Assembly: GCA_020058965.1 (NCBI GenBank)
Contig: JAGVCY010000183.1
Location: forward strand, 1-8,234
DNA length: 8,234 bases
Reading direction: 5' to 3'
Source: Candidatus Omnitrophota bacterium
GTDB taxonomy: Bacteria; Omnitrophota; Gorgyraeia; 2-02-FULL-51-18; JAGOUK01
In this document: positions 1 through 6,087 of the stretch, one piece after another
Layout of the letters: every line of letters begins with the position of its first letter
Position numbering within the stretch: position 1 is the stretch's first letter
Translations under genes and position numbers: made by a program
Notes under the pieces: generated by a model
Databases searched by the model: none
The model's input: the letters and a program-made list of their open reading frames with translations, nothing else
What the model was told of the DNA's origin: nothing

Positions 1-174
1 CTGGCACTGATGAGCGAAAACCAGATCAGCCTGTCGTGGCTGCCTGACAAGGGCGATCTCACCATTCACCGGCTGGAAATCCGGCGCGGGGGCGAGGTGA
101 TCGATCTGCTGGCGGTTTTGAACGCCCTTAGAGCCGCTTTTCCACCCAAGCTCATCACGGACTTCGGTCAATAG
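1..174 (+). CDS. C-terminal fragment of a DUF3857-like protein, probably truncated
   Basis: Frame 1 is open from the window edge to a TAG at 172-174, giving the last 57 residues of a protein whose start lies outside the window. The stretch around SLSWLPDKGDLTIHRLEI, followed by RRGGEVIDLLA, resembles the early beta strands of DUF3857, a domain usually followed by a transglutaminase-like domain in large periplasmic proteins. In that family the strand is normally followed by an F-x-V-L-R-R-E type motif and several hundred more residues. Here the reading changes to VLNALRAAF and stops about 25 residues after the recognisable part. This suggests a truncated or decayed gene, or a short DUF3857-only variant. 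I saw no continuation in the other two frames before they also meet stops. The family assignment rests on a short motif and is tentative. Confidence 0.45.
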   Translation: MALMSENQISLSWLPDKGDLTIHRLEIRRGGEVIDLLAVLNALRAAFPPKLITDFGQ

Positions 175-276
175 GGTTTTCCCCGATAACCAGTCTAGTA
201 TTTACCCCGATTCCTCATACCGGGACCTTCAGCTTAAGATAATCCCCATGAATCGCTATCAATGCGGCGAAATTTC

Positions 277-282
277 TATAAT
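277..282 (+). promoter_or_regulatory. Probable -10 box of the mscL promoter
   Basis: A perfect TATAAT lies at 277-282 in an AT-rich patch, about 49 bases before the mscL start. No convincing -35 hexamer sits 16-18 bases upstream. A weaker TAGAAT at 289-294 is an alternative -10. Position and composition support a promoter here, but the exact start point is uncertain. Confidence 0.45.
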
Positions 283-330
283 TTATGTTAGAATTCACCC
301 TTCCAAAACAACGTCAAACGGGGGGCTATG

Positions 331-759
331 ATGTCGGCGATGCTTAAAGAGTTCAAAGATTTTGCGATGAAGGGCAATGTCGTCGATATGGCGGTCGGTG
401 TTATCATCGGCGGCGCCTTCGGAAAGATCGTTAGTTCACTCGTAGCCGATGTCTTGATGCCCCCGATCGGTAAGCTCATGGGCGGCGTGGACTTCGCAGG
501 TCTCTACATCGCCCTGGACAGTCGGAAGTTCGCGTCCCTGGTGGATGCTCAGGCCGCCGGCGCCGCCACCATCAACTATGGGTTATTCCTCAACACGCTC
601 ATCAATTTCATCATCGTCGCGTTTTCGATCTTCATGATGATCAAAGCCCTGAACTCAGCGAAGAAGAAAGAGCCGGCCCCCGCTCCCGCGGCGCCGCCCG
701 TTCCTTCTCGCGAACAGGTCCTGCTCCAAGAGATCCGCGATCTTTTGGCCAAGAAGTAA
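331..759 (+). CDS. mscL: Large-conductance mechanosensitive channel MscL
   Basis: This 142-aa protein forms the homopentameric inner-membrane pore that opens near lytic membrane tension and dumps solutes during hypo-osmotic shock. The N-terminus has the family's amphipathic segment ([11 protein letters not shown]). The hallmark TM1 follows at about residues 17-45 ([20 protein letters not shown], then [11 protein letters not shown]). A periplasmic loop leads to TM2 at about 84-107 ([20 protein letters not shown]), a Pro/Ala-rich linker (113-125), and the C-terminal bundle helix ending [15 protein letters not shown]. Length matches the family (E. coli 136 aa). Two ATGs are adjacent at 328 and 331. 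The G-run at 320-325 is 5 bases from 331 but only 2 from 328, so 331 is preferred; it also aligns with the usual MS-(I)-IKEF start. The gene lies 44 bases ahead of the PKD gene with no terminator between, so the two are probably cotranscribed. Confidence 0.96.
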   Translation: MSAMLKEFKDFAMKGNVVDMAVGVIIGGAFGKIVSSLVADVLMPPIGKLMGGVDFAGLYIALDSRKFASLVDAQAAGAATINYGLFLNTLINFIIVAFSIFMMIKALNSAKKKEPAPAPAAPPVPSREQVLLQEIRDLLAKK

Positions 760-791
760 GTTTAGACTTGAAGTTTTTCAGACATACCAAC

Positions 792-797
792 AAGGAG
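792..797 (+). promoter_or_regulatory. Shine-Dalgarno site that sets the GTG start of the PKD gene
   Basis: AAGGAG at 792-797 lies 6 bases before GTG 804. This places the start there rather than at the upstream TTG at 768. Starting at 804 also leaves a clean signal peptide at the N-terminus instead of twelve extra polar residues. Confidence 0.8.
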
Positions 798-803
798 AAC
801 ACC

Positions 804-3260
804 GTGAAACGCATCCTCGCAACCTTAGCCGCCATCAGCTTCCTGCTCACAGGAAGCGGCGCCTCGTGGGCCTATGAAGTCCCGCGCGAAAACTCCAACA
901 TCAACTACTTCTATGTGTTCGGCCCCCAGGGCAACCCATTGATGGGCGCCGAAGGCGACACCTTCGAGCTTTATGTGGATGTGCCCGCGTCTTCCTCCGA
1001 AGATGTCACCATCCAGGTGTACGATCCCGACACGAGCGGCAAGAGGGATTGGCGCGACAATCCTGAAGCGAATCCCTGGAACACCACCACCGAATTCAGC
1101 GTTACGGGCTCGACCACGCTTGACACGAAGTCCTTCACGACCGAATACGATCAGGCCTACTATCAGTTTGGACCGTATAAAAAGGAACAGGGCGAAAAAG
1201 TCGGTTCGAACTACCGCTTCAAGCTCACTGCTCACACAACCGCGGGCGATCAAGAAAACTTGTTCAAAGTCCGGATTTTTCCCAATCATGCCGAGTCTTT
1301 TGTTTATAAGATGACTTTCCGCTTGCTTCCGAAGCAGGGCGATAAAATGACCTTCCATCCGGAAGTGCCCCAGGGAACCAATAATATCGTTGTCGAAAAC
1401 TGGGATCTCGACGCCGAAGGCGGCACCAGCGTTCTTCTCGAAGGCGAACAGCAGTCCGCTCACCCGATCAACGACTCTTTGAGCGGTCAGTGGAGCAAGA
1501 CCGAGATCGCGCTTTCGGGCAGCAATCAATCCCGCTTGAACTATGTGATCACCAAGGCCACGCAGCCATATGGCAACGCGGGTGTTCGTATCACGGACGG
1601 TTCCGGAAAAGCGATCCCCATTTACTTCCGCAAGGGAGTTCCTGTGGTCGCGGCGGCTCCTAAGCCCATGCCTAAAGCGGAAACGCCCAAGGTTGCTTCC
1701 ACCAAGTGCAACACCTACACCTTTGACGCCCGGAAGTCCTCTGACGCCGATAGGGACACTATTGGTTATCGCTGGGATTTCGGTGACGGCACTTCGAGCG
1801 AAGAGCCCGTGGTCACGAAGTCTTATGATAAGGCCGGCGACTATGTGGTTATTCTGACTGTGACCGACAACTCCGGTCTTGTGTGTAACACGGCTGTGAC
1901 GAGCACTCCCGTTAAGGTGAACACGCCTCCGCATGCCGCTATCAGTGCTCAAGACCTGATCTGCGTGAACGATTCTGTGAGCTTGGATGCGTCCGGCACC
2001 ACGGACAACACGCCTGGTTCCGTGAAGTACATGTGGTCGCTTGGCGACAACTCGACGGCCGAAGGCATGGTTGTCAGCAAGATGTACAGCAAGGGCGGTA
2101 TCTACAAGATCAACCTCTCGGTCGATGACGGCTCCAACACCGCGTGCAGCATGGATTCCACCGGCAAGGTGATCAAGGTCAACACGCCTCCGACCGCGAA
2201 CGCGGGCGAAGACATCGCCCTGTGCGAGCGCTCCGGCCAGGACGGATTTACGGTTAAATTGAACGGTTCGGGTGTTGACGCTGACGGCGACAAGCTGGCC
2301 TATCGCTGGGACTTCGGCGATGGATCCACCGGTGACGGCGCAAGCGCGACCCATGTGTATCAACAACCCGGTTCCTACCGCGCGACCCTGACGGTCGATG
2401 ATAACTCCGGCGCGGCCTGCTCCATCGCGGTCGACTCCGTGAACATCAACCTCAACCGCGCTCCGATCGCCAATGCCGGACAAGCCGTTAAAGCTTGCAC
2501 CGGTTCGGCGGTTACGCTCGACGGCTCGGCTTCGAGTGATGGTGCGGCCTATGCTTGGGACTTCGGTGACGGCTCGACCGGTACCGGCAAGATCGCGACG
2601 CATACTTACGCCAAAGGCGGAACCTACAAGGCAACTCTGACCGTTGATGACGGTAAGGGCACGGCCTGTTCCACCGCGGTATCCTCGGTCCCTGTGGTGA
2701 TCAACTCCGCTCCGTCCGTTTCTTTAGCGGATGTGAAAGCGGCGTGCGTCGGTTCCACAGTCGCGCTTACCGCGAACGCCTCGGATCCTGACGGTGACGC
2801 GGTGAAACTTAACTGGGACTTCGGCGACGGCAAGACACAGTCGGGCGGCACCTCAGCGACCCATACCTACGAGAAGAGCGGGTTCTACACCGTGACCGTA
2901 TCGGCCGACGACGGAAAGGGAGCCAACTGCTCCCTGTCCGCCGACACGGCCTATGTCCGCGTGAACGCGCCTCCTGTGGCCAACGCCGGATTGAATCAGG
3001 TCTGCTGCGAAGATCAGCTGGTTTCGTTCGATGGCTCCGCTTCGACGGATCCGGATGGCAACACACTGACCTATCGCTGGAACTTCGGTGATGGCGAAAC
3101 CGCTGAAGGCGCCAAGGCGACGCATACCTACACGAAGAACGGAACCTACAAGATCACACTTGATGTGAACGACGGCTCCGACACTCCGTGCAGCATGTCC
3201 GCTTCCGGCTTCACGGCCAAGGTCAATGCCAAGCCCGTGCCGGTGATCGAAGTTAAGTAA
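804..3260 (+). CDS. Secreted protein with six cysteine-paired PKD repeats and an unrecognised N-terminal domain
   Basis: The 818-aa protein starts with a Sec signal peptide (MKRILATLAAISFLLTGSG, cleavage probably after ASWA, before YEVPREN), so it acts outside the inner membrane. Residues about 25-280 form a cysteine-free, aromatic and Asp/Asn-rich region, probably beta-rich, that I do not recognise. A Pro/Ala/Lys linker (about 281-301) follows. Then come six PKD-type Ig-like repeats (about 302-810) with WDFGDG signatures, first at W324; repeat 2 is degenerate (WSLGDN). Every repeat has one Cys in its first strand and one near its end: 302/361, 387/448, 474/539, 565/622, 648/709 and 735/796, with one extra at 734. 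These suggest one disulfide per repeat. PKD domains usually mediate extracellular protein or polysaccharide contact; no enzyme domain or membrane anchor is visible. The chain ends VNAKPVPVIEVK, like the linker into a seventh repeat. Function is unknown. Confidence 0.88.
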   Translation: MKRILATLAAISFLLTGSGASWAYEVPRENSNINYFYVFGPQGNPLMGAEGDTFELYVDVPASSSEDVTIQVYDPDTSGKRDWRDNPEANPWNTTTEFSVTGSTTLDTKSFTTEYDQAYYQFGPYKKEQGEKVGSNYRFKLTAHTTAGDQENLFKVRIFPNHAESFVYKMTFRLLPKQGDKMTFHPEVPQGTNNIVVENWDLDAEGGTSVLLEGEQQSAHPINDSLSGQWSKTEIALSGSNQSRLNYVITKATQPYGNAGVRITDGSGKAIPIYFRKGVPVVAAAPKPMPKAETPKVASTKCNTYTFDARKSSDADRDTIGYRWDFGDGTSSEEPVVTKSYDKAGDYVVILTVTDNSGLVCNTAVTSTPVKVNTPPHAAISAQDLICVNDSVSLDASGTTDNTPGSVKYMWSLGDNSTAEGMVVSKMYSKGGIYKINLSVDDGSNTACSMDSTGKVIKVNTPPTANAGEDIALCERSGQDGFTVKLNGSGVDADGDKLAYRWDFGDGSTGDGASATHVYQQPGSYRATLTVDDNSGAACSIAVDSVNINLNRAPIANAGQAVKACTGSAVTLDGSASSDGAAYAWDFGDGSTGTGKIATHTYAKGGTYKATLTVDDGKGTACSTAVSSVPVVINSAPSVSLADVKAACVGSTVALTANASDPDGDAVKLNWDFGDGKTQSGGTSATHTYEKSGFYTVTVSADDGKGANCSLSADTAYVRVNAPPVANAGLNQVCCEDQLVSFDGSASTDPDGNTLTYRWNFGDGETAEGAKATHTYTKNGTYKITLDVNDGSDTPCSMSASGFTAKVNAKPVPVIEVK

Positions 3261-3272
3261 CACAGTTCTGAA

Positions 3273-3301
3273 TTGACAATAAAACCCTCCTCGGTCATCA
3301 T
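3273..3301 (+). promoter_or_regulatory. Candidate mscS promoter embedded in the terminator
   Basis: A perfect TTGACA (3273-3278) is followed, after exactly 17 bases, by CATCAT (3296-3301), which matches four of six TATAAT positions. Initiation would fall around 3307-3309, inside the 3' arm of the terminator hairpin. The resulting mRNA would lack the 5' arm and begin with the G-rich ribosome binding sequence of mscS. The -35 match is strong and the -10 match moderate, so this is a prediction from pattern alone. Confidence 0.45.
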
Positions 3302-3321
3302 TGACCGGGGAGGGTTTTTTT
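3281..3321 (+). terminator. Strong intrinsic terminator after the PKD gene
   Basis: The arm 3281-3297 (AAAACCCTCCTCGGTCA) pairs with 3302-3318 around a four-base TCAT loop. All 17 positions pair, with a single T-G wobble at 3291/3308, and a run of T to 3321 follows. It lies 20 bases after the PKD stop codon. The A-run on the 5' side means it could also act on leftward transcripts. The 3' arm carries GGGGAGGG, which doubles as the likely ribosome binding site of mscS. Confidence 0.93.
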
Positions 3322-4167
3322 ATGGGAGAAGTTGAGCGGTTTATGCAAATAAAAACGACGCAATTGCACGAAATTTTAAACCTCGTCACGGAATTTATGG
3401 TGAAGTACAGCTTCAACATCCTTGGCGCGGTGATCATATTGGTGCTGGGATTTTGGATCGCAACGCAAGTCGCGGCACTTTTTGCGCGATTTTTGGGCAA
3501 AAAGGGGTTTGACGCGACGATATCGCACTTCGGCGCGAGCGTCGTCAAGTTCATCATTCTTTTTTTCGCGGTGATCATGGCGCTCGACAAGCTGGGTATC
3601 ACCATGACGCCCTTTGTCGCGGCACTGTCCGGCGCAGCGTTCGGAGCGAGCTTCGCGTTCCAGGGGCCGCTCATGAACTACGGAGCGGGTCTCACGATCA
3701 TTCTCACGCGGCCGTTCGTGATCGGCGACACCATCACCGTGGTGGACTGCAGCGGCGTGGTGGAAGAGATCAATTTGGCTCAGACGATCTTGAAGGCCGA
3801 AGATGGGATCAAGATCACGATCCCCAACAAGCATGTCGTCGGTGAAGTGCTTTATAACTCCAAAAAATTCAAAATGGTGGATCAAAAGGTCAACATCGCC
3901 TATTCGGAGGACCCCGGACAATCGGTGAAGGTCATCCTGCGCGTACTCGACGCACATGCGGATATCGCCCGCGACCCCTTGCCCCAGGTCGGCATTGCCC
4001 AATTTGGTGATTCGGGTATTCAAATTGGCATGCGGTATTGGGTGCCGACCGAGAAGTATTTTCAGATCATGTACGCGGCGAACATGGCGGTTTTTAACGC
4101 GCTCAAAGAAGCGCGCATCGCGATGCCGTTTCCTCAGCTTGAAGTCCGCATGATCAATAAAGTTTAA
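3322..4167 (+). CDS. mscS: Small-conductance mechanosensitive channel, MscS family
   Basis: The 281-aa protein belongs to the heptameric inner-membrane channels that open at moderate membrane tension to release osmolytes. It is close in length to E. coli MscS (286 aa). Three membrane helices are visible: about 30-54, 72-90 and the Gly/Ala-patterned pore helix 94-122 (GAAFGASFAFQGPLMN). Next comes the beta domain, with RPFVIGDTI and the IPNK motif (167-170), then the alpha/beta cytoplasmic domain ending in PFPQLEVRM. The start is taken as ATG 3322 because GGGGAGG at 3307-3313 lies 8 bases upstream; ATG 3343 is an alternative with a weaker site. An in-frame TTG at 3301 falls in the terminator loop and is unlikely. 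The AsmA-like gene follows after 37 bases, probably in the same operon. Confidence 0.93.
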   Translation: MGEVERFMQIKTTQLHEILNLVTEFMVKYSFNILGAVIILVLGFWIATQVAALFARFLGKKGFDATISHFGASVVKFIILFFAVIMALDKLGITMTPFVAALSGAAFGASFAFQGPLMNYGAGLTIILTRPFVIGDTITVVDCSGVVEEINLAQTILKAEDGIKITIPNKHVVGEVLYNSKKFKMVDQKVNIAYSEDPGQSVKVILRVLDAHADIARDPLPQVGIAQFGDSGIQIGMRYWVPTEKYFQIMYAANMAVFNALKEARIAMPFPQLEVRMINKV

Positions 4168-4204
4168 GATCAGGTCTCAATCGGTTTCAAAACGGGAGAT
4201 CAAA

Positions 4205-5077
4205 ATGAAAAAACTCGGAGTGTTGTTGGTCGCCGCGGCCGCGCTTTTTCTGGCGTTTGCGGTCCTTAAAAATAGCATCGCCCAAAGCGCGGTGCAGGGC
4301 GTAGTCAAAAAAATGACGGGTCTGAAACTTGGCATGCGGTCACTCGATCTGCAGCTGCGCAACACGCGCATTCTGGCCAAAGGGATTCAGCTCAAGAATC
4401 CGGCCGGTTTCACGGATCCGGTCATGGTCGATATGCCGACGCTGGATGTCGATTATGAGCTGGGGTCGATCCTGAAGGGTGCCCCGCACCTTGAAACTGT
4501 CGAACTGGATTTGGCGCAGATAGTGATCATCAAAAATCGCGACGGAAAACTGAACCTCGACGCCCTGAAGCCCGCGGGCGGCACCAAACAGACGACCGAA
4601 AAGCCCGCCCAACAGACCAAAGCGCCGCAGATCCGCATCGATCTCCTTCATTTGAAGATCGGTAAAGTCGTCTACAAGGATTATTCCAATGGCGGATCTC
4701 CAAGCGTCCAGGAATTTGATTTGCGGATCGACGAGCAATATAGGAACATCACGAACATCAACGCGATCGTACCGATCATCGTTTCGAAGGCGTTGTCCAA
4801 CGCGGTCCTTGGAAGGCTCGTGAACTTTGATATCAAGGGCCTGATGTCGCAGATGGATCTCGGCGGCGTGAACTTCGGCTCGATGGGTCTCGGATCGCTG
4901 AGCAATTTAAGTTCTCAGGCCGCCCAGCAGGCACAAGGGGTATTGTCCGGAGCACAAAAAATGCTGCAAGGCGCGGCTTCGGGATCAGGCAATGCGTCCA
5001 AAGACCTGACCAAAGCCGCGGATGAGGCCGTTAAGGGCGTATCGGACCTCTTCGGATCGCTGACCAAAAAATCCTAA
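4205..5077 (+). CDS. AsmA-like membrane-anchored periplasmic protein
   Basis: This 290-aa protein has one N-terminal membrane segment (about residues 4-24) with the rest presumably in the periplasm. Residues about 38-155 resemble the N-terminal part of AsmA/DUF748-type proteins: a tandem of short beta strands (LDLQLRNTRILAKGIQLKNP, then VDYELGSILKGAPHLETVEL) and the characteristic RDGKLNLDAL turn. A Lys/Gln/Thr linker (about 124-139) interrupts it. The C-terminal third (about 220-290) is rich in Gly, Ser, Ala and Gln and looks helical or disordered. AsmA-family proteins are linked to lipid transport and outer-membrane homeostasis, but most are much larger, so this is a small variant and a specific role cannot be given. 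ATG 4205 has GGGAG at 4194-4198, 6 bases upstream. The gene follows mscS by 37 bases and ends at a strong terminator. Confidence 0.65.
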   Translation: MKKLGVLLVAAAALFLAFAVLKNSIAQSAVQGVVKKMTGLKLGMRSLDLQLRNTRILAKGIQLKNPAGFTDPVMVDMPTLDVDYELGSILKGAPHLETVELDLAQIVIIKNRDGKLNLDALKPAGGTKQTTEKPAQQTKAPQIRIDLLHLKIGKVVYKDYSNGGSPSVQEFDLRIDEQYRNITNINAIVPIIVSKALSNAVLGRLVNFDIKGLMSQMDLGGVNFGSMGLGSLSNLSSQAAQQAQGVLSGAQKMLQGAASGSGNASKDLTKAADEAVKGVSDLFGSLTKKS

Positions 5078-5093
5078 CAGTTCAAATCGGACG

Positions 5094-5139
5094 AAAAAAA
5101 AGGGCGGGGATGGATGTCCCCGCCGTTTTTTATTTTTTT
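5094..5139. terminator. Bidirectional terminator between convergent genes
   Basis: GGCGGGGA (5103-5110) pairs perfectly with TCCCCGCC (5117-5124) around a six-base loop. The hairpin is flanked by eight A on the left (5094-5101) and a T-rich tract on the right (5126-5139), so it reads as an intrinsic terminator on both strands. It sits between the AsmA-like gene (plus) and the small PLDc_N gene (minus) and can serve both. Confidence 0.9.
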
Positions 5140-5148
5140 AAGGTCTTC

Positions 5149-5316
5149 TTACTTTTTGTTGCCGAGGACGAAGTAGAGGATCATGCCGATGACGGGCAGA
5201 AAAATCACGAGCAGGAGCCATAGGATCTTTTTGCCGGTGTCCGCTGAGCTTTTGACGATACTGACGATCGCGATGATGTCGAGAACCAGAATTAAAAGAC
5301 CGATCAATCCACCCAT
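5149..5316 (-). CDS. Small PLDc_N-domain membrane protein
   Basis: This minus-strand gene encodes 55 residues with two hydrophobic helices, about 3-22 (GLIGLLILVLDIIAIVSIVK) and 32-51, joined by a short polar turn SSADTGKK. It ends PVIGMILYFVLGNKK. The pattern of an Asp-Ile-Ile in the first helix, a K-x-x-W in the turn region and a P-V-I-G-x-x-x-Y-F ending matches the PLDc_N family, the N-terminal membrane module of cardiolipin synthases that is also common as a stand-alone small protein of unknown function. The start at 5316 is set by a perfect AGGAGGTG on the minus strand (5321-5328), with AGGAGG 6 bases before the ATG. Longer readings upstream lack support. The gene is monocistronic, with its own promoter and a shared terminator. 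Confidence 0.85.
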   Translation of the reverse strand: MGGLIGLLILVLDIIAIVSIVKSSADTGKKILWLLLVIFLPVIGMILYFVLGNKK

Positions 5317-5342
5317 GCAACACCTCCTGTTTAGTTGCCGTA

Positions 5343-5371
5343 ATTCTATCAAACATTCGCTTGGTGTTGAA
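5343..5371 (-). promoter_or_regulatory. Candidate promoter for the PLDc_N gene
   Basis: On the minus strand, TAGAAT (5343-5348) lies 17 bases after TTCAAC (5366-5371), a weak -35. Transcription would start near 5336, about 20 bases before the start codon, leaving room for the strong Shine-Dalgarno site. The -10 is a good match and the -35 a poor one. Confidence 0.4.
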
Positions 5372-5390
5372 CCCAAATCACCCCTATAAT
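5361..5390 (+). promoter_or_regulatory. Candidate promoter for the methyltransferase operon
   Basis: A perfect TATAAT at 5385-5390 is preceded by a weak -35 TTGGTG (5361-5366) at 18-base spacing. The predicted start point, about 5396-5397, is only three or four bases before ATG 5400, which implies a leaderless or nearly leaderless mRNA. It overlaps the leftward promoter of the PLDc_N gene. Confidence 0.5.
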
Positions 5391-5399
5391 AACCCGATT

Positions 5400-6080
5400 A
5401 TGACTTCCGGATCCAAACTCCTCCAACGCGTTCAACGGCTCATCAAGCTTCGCTTCGCGGTGCTGTACCTTCCGGGCCTTTTGGCCTTAGGGTTGCTGCG
5501 GGCGGAAGCCGTATCCTTCCGTTGGGGCTTGAGCATCGTGCTAGTGGGTCTCGCGGTCCGCAGTTGGGCCAACGGCTACGCGATCAAGATGGACAAACTC
5601 ACGACCTCCGGCCCTTATGCCCGCATCCGCCATCCGCTTTACACGGGAACTCTGCTCATGGTGATCGGGTTCGCGGTGATCTTGAACTCACATATCTGGG
5701 GAGTTCTTTTTGTCTTATTCTATGTGGCGGTCTATTCGCGGACCATGCACTCCGAAGAGGGGATGCTCGAGAAAAAATTCGGTGAGCCTTATCGGGCGTA
5801 CCGCGCCGCCGTGCCGCCGCTGTGGCCCGGGCTGAACGAATACCGCGCGGGCGAAAAATGGCCCTTCACGTGGGAGCGTTATTGGCGCAGTCAGGAATAC
5901 AAACTCATTCTCTGGTCGATGGTGCTCGTCCTCATAATCTATTTGATCGCCGCCCGGGACGCGTCCGCCGGGGCTTGGACCTCTTCGATGAAGACCGCGG
6001 TTTTGGGCATCATGCTGCTGGCCGCCGCCGATCTCGGAATCACTCTAATTTTAAAAAGCGCAAAAAAATCCAGGAGCTAA
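5400..6080 (+). CDS. ICMT/PEMT-type integral membrane methyltransferase family protein
   Basis: The 226-aa protein carries the signatures of the isoprenylcysteine carboxyl methyltransferase / phospholipid methyltransferase-like family, which uses S-adenosylmethionine on membrane-embedded substrates. These are the GPYARIRHPLYTG motif (residues 71-83, R77-H78-P79) and the paired acidic residues E119-E120 followed by KKFGEPYRAYRAAVPPLWP. At least two hydrophobic segments precede the motif and one or two follow it. The family core ends near residue 145. The remaining 80 residues add a Trp-rich stretch and two further hydrophobic helices. ATG 5400 is preferred because TATAAT lies 10 bases upstream; no Shine-Dalgarno site is visible. 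An in-frame TTG at 5361 would begin within the promoter. The substrate cannot be told from sequence. The aminopeptidase gene starts 8 bases after the stop, so the two are likely cotranscribed. Confidence 0.82.
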   Translation: MTSGSKLLQRVQRLIKLRFAVLYLPGLLALGLLRAEAVSFRWGLSIVLVGLAVRSWANGYAIKMDKLTTSGPYARIRHPLYTGTLLMVIGFAVILNSHIWGVLFVLFYVAVYSRTMHSEEGMLEKKFGEPYRAYRAAVPPLWPGLNEYRAGEKWPFTWERYWRSQEYKLILWSMVLVLIIYLIAARDASAGAWTSSMKTAVLGIMLLAAADLGITLILKSAKKSRS

Positions 6081-6087
6081 TCCAATC

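Noticed and set aside
174..185. Possible terminator after the first gene (GGG-TTTT-CCCC)
   Set aside because: The stem is only three or four base pairs and no T-run follows, so it is not a credible intrinsic terminator.
181..211. Short direct repeat CCCCGAT at 181 and 206
   Set aside because: Seven bases repeated once in the mscL upstream region is within chance expectation and has no associated dyad or known operator pattern.
825..2603. A 592-codon open frame on the minus strand across the PKD gene
   Set aside because: It lies opposite a clear signal-peptide and PKD-repeat gene. Its translation is Arg/Val/Gly-rich without recognisable domains, and its length is explained by GC-biased codon use and repeat structure on the plus strand.
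1707..3240. Tandem DNA repeat or CRISPR-like array in the PKD region
   Set aside because: The periodicity of about 250-270 bases is explained by homologous protein domains whose DNA has diverged; there are no short identical repeats with unique spacers.
2853..3674. A 273-codon minus-strand open frame crossing the PKD end, terminator and mscS start
   Set aside because: It spans a strong terminator and two well-supported plus-strand genes and shows no protein family features.
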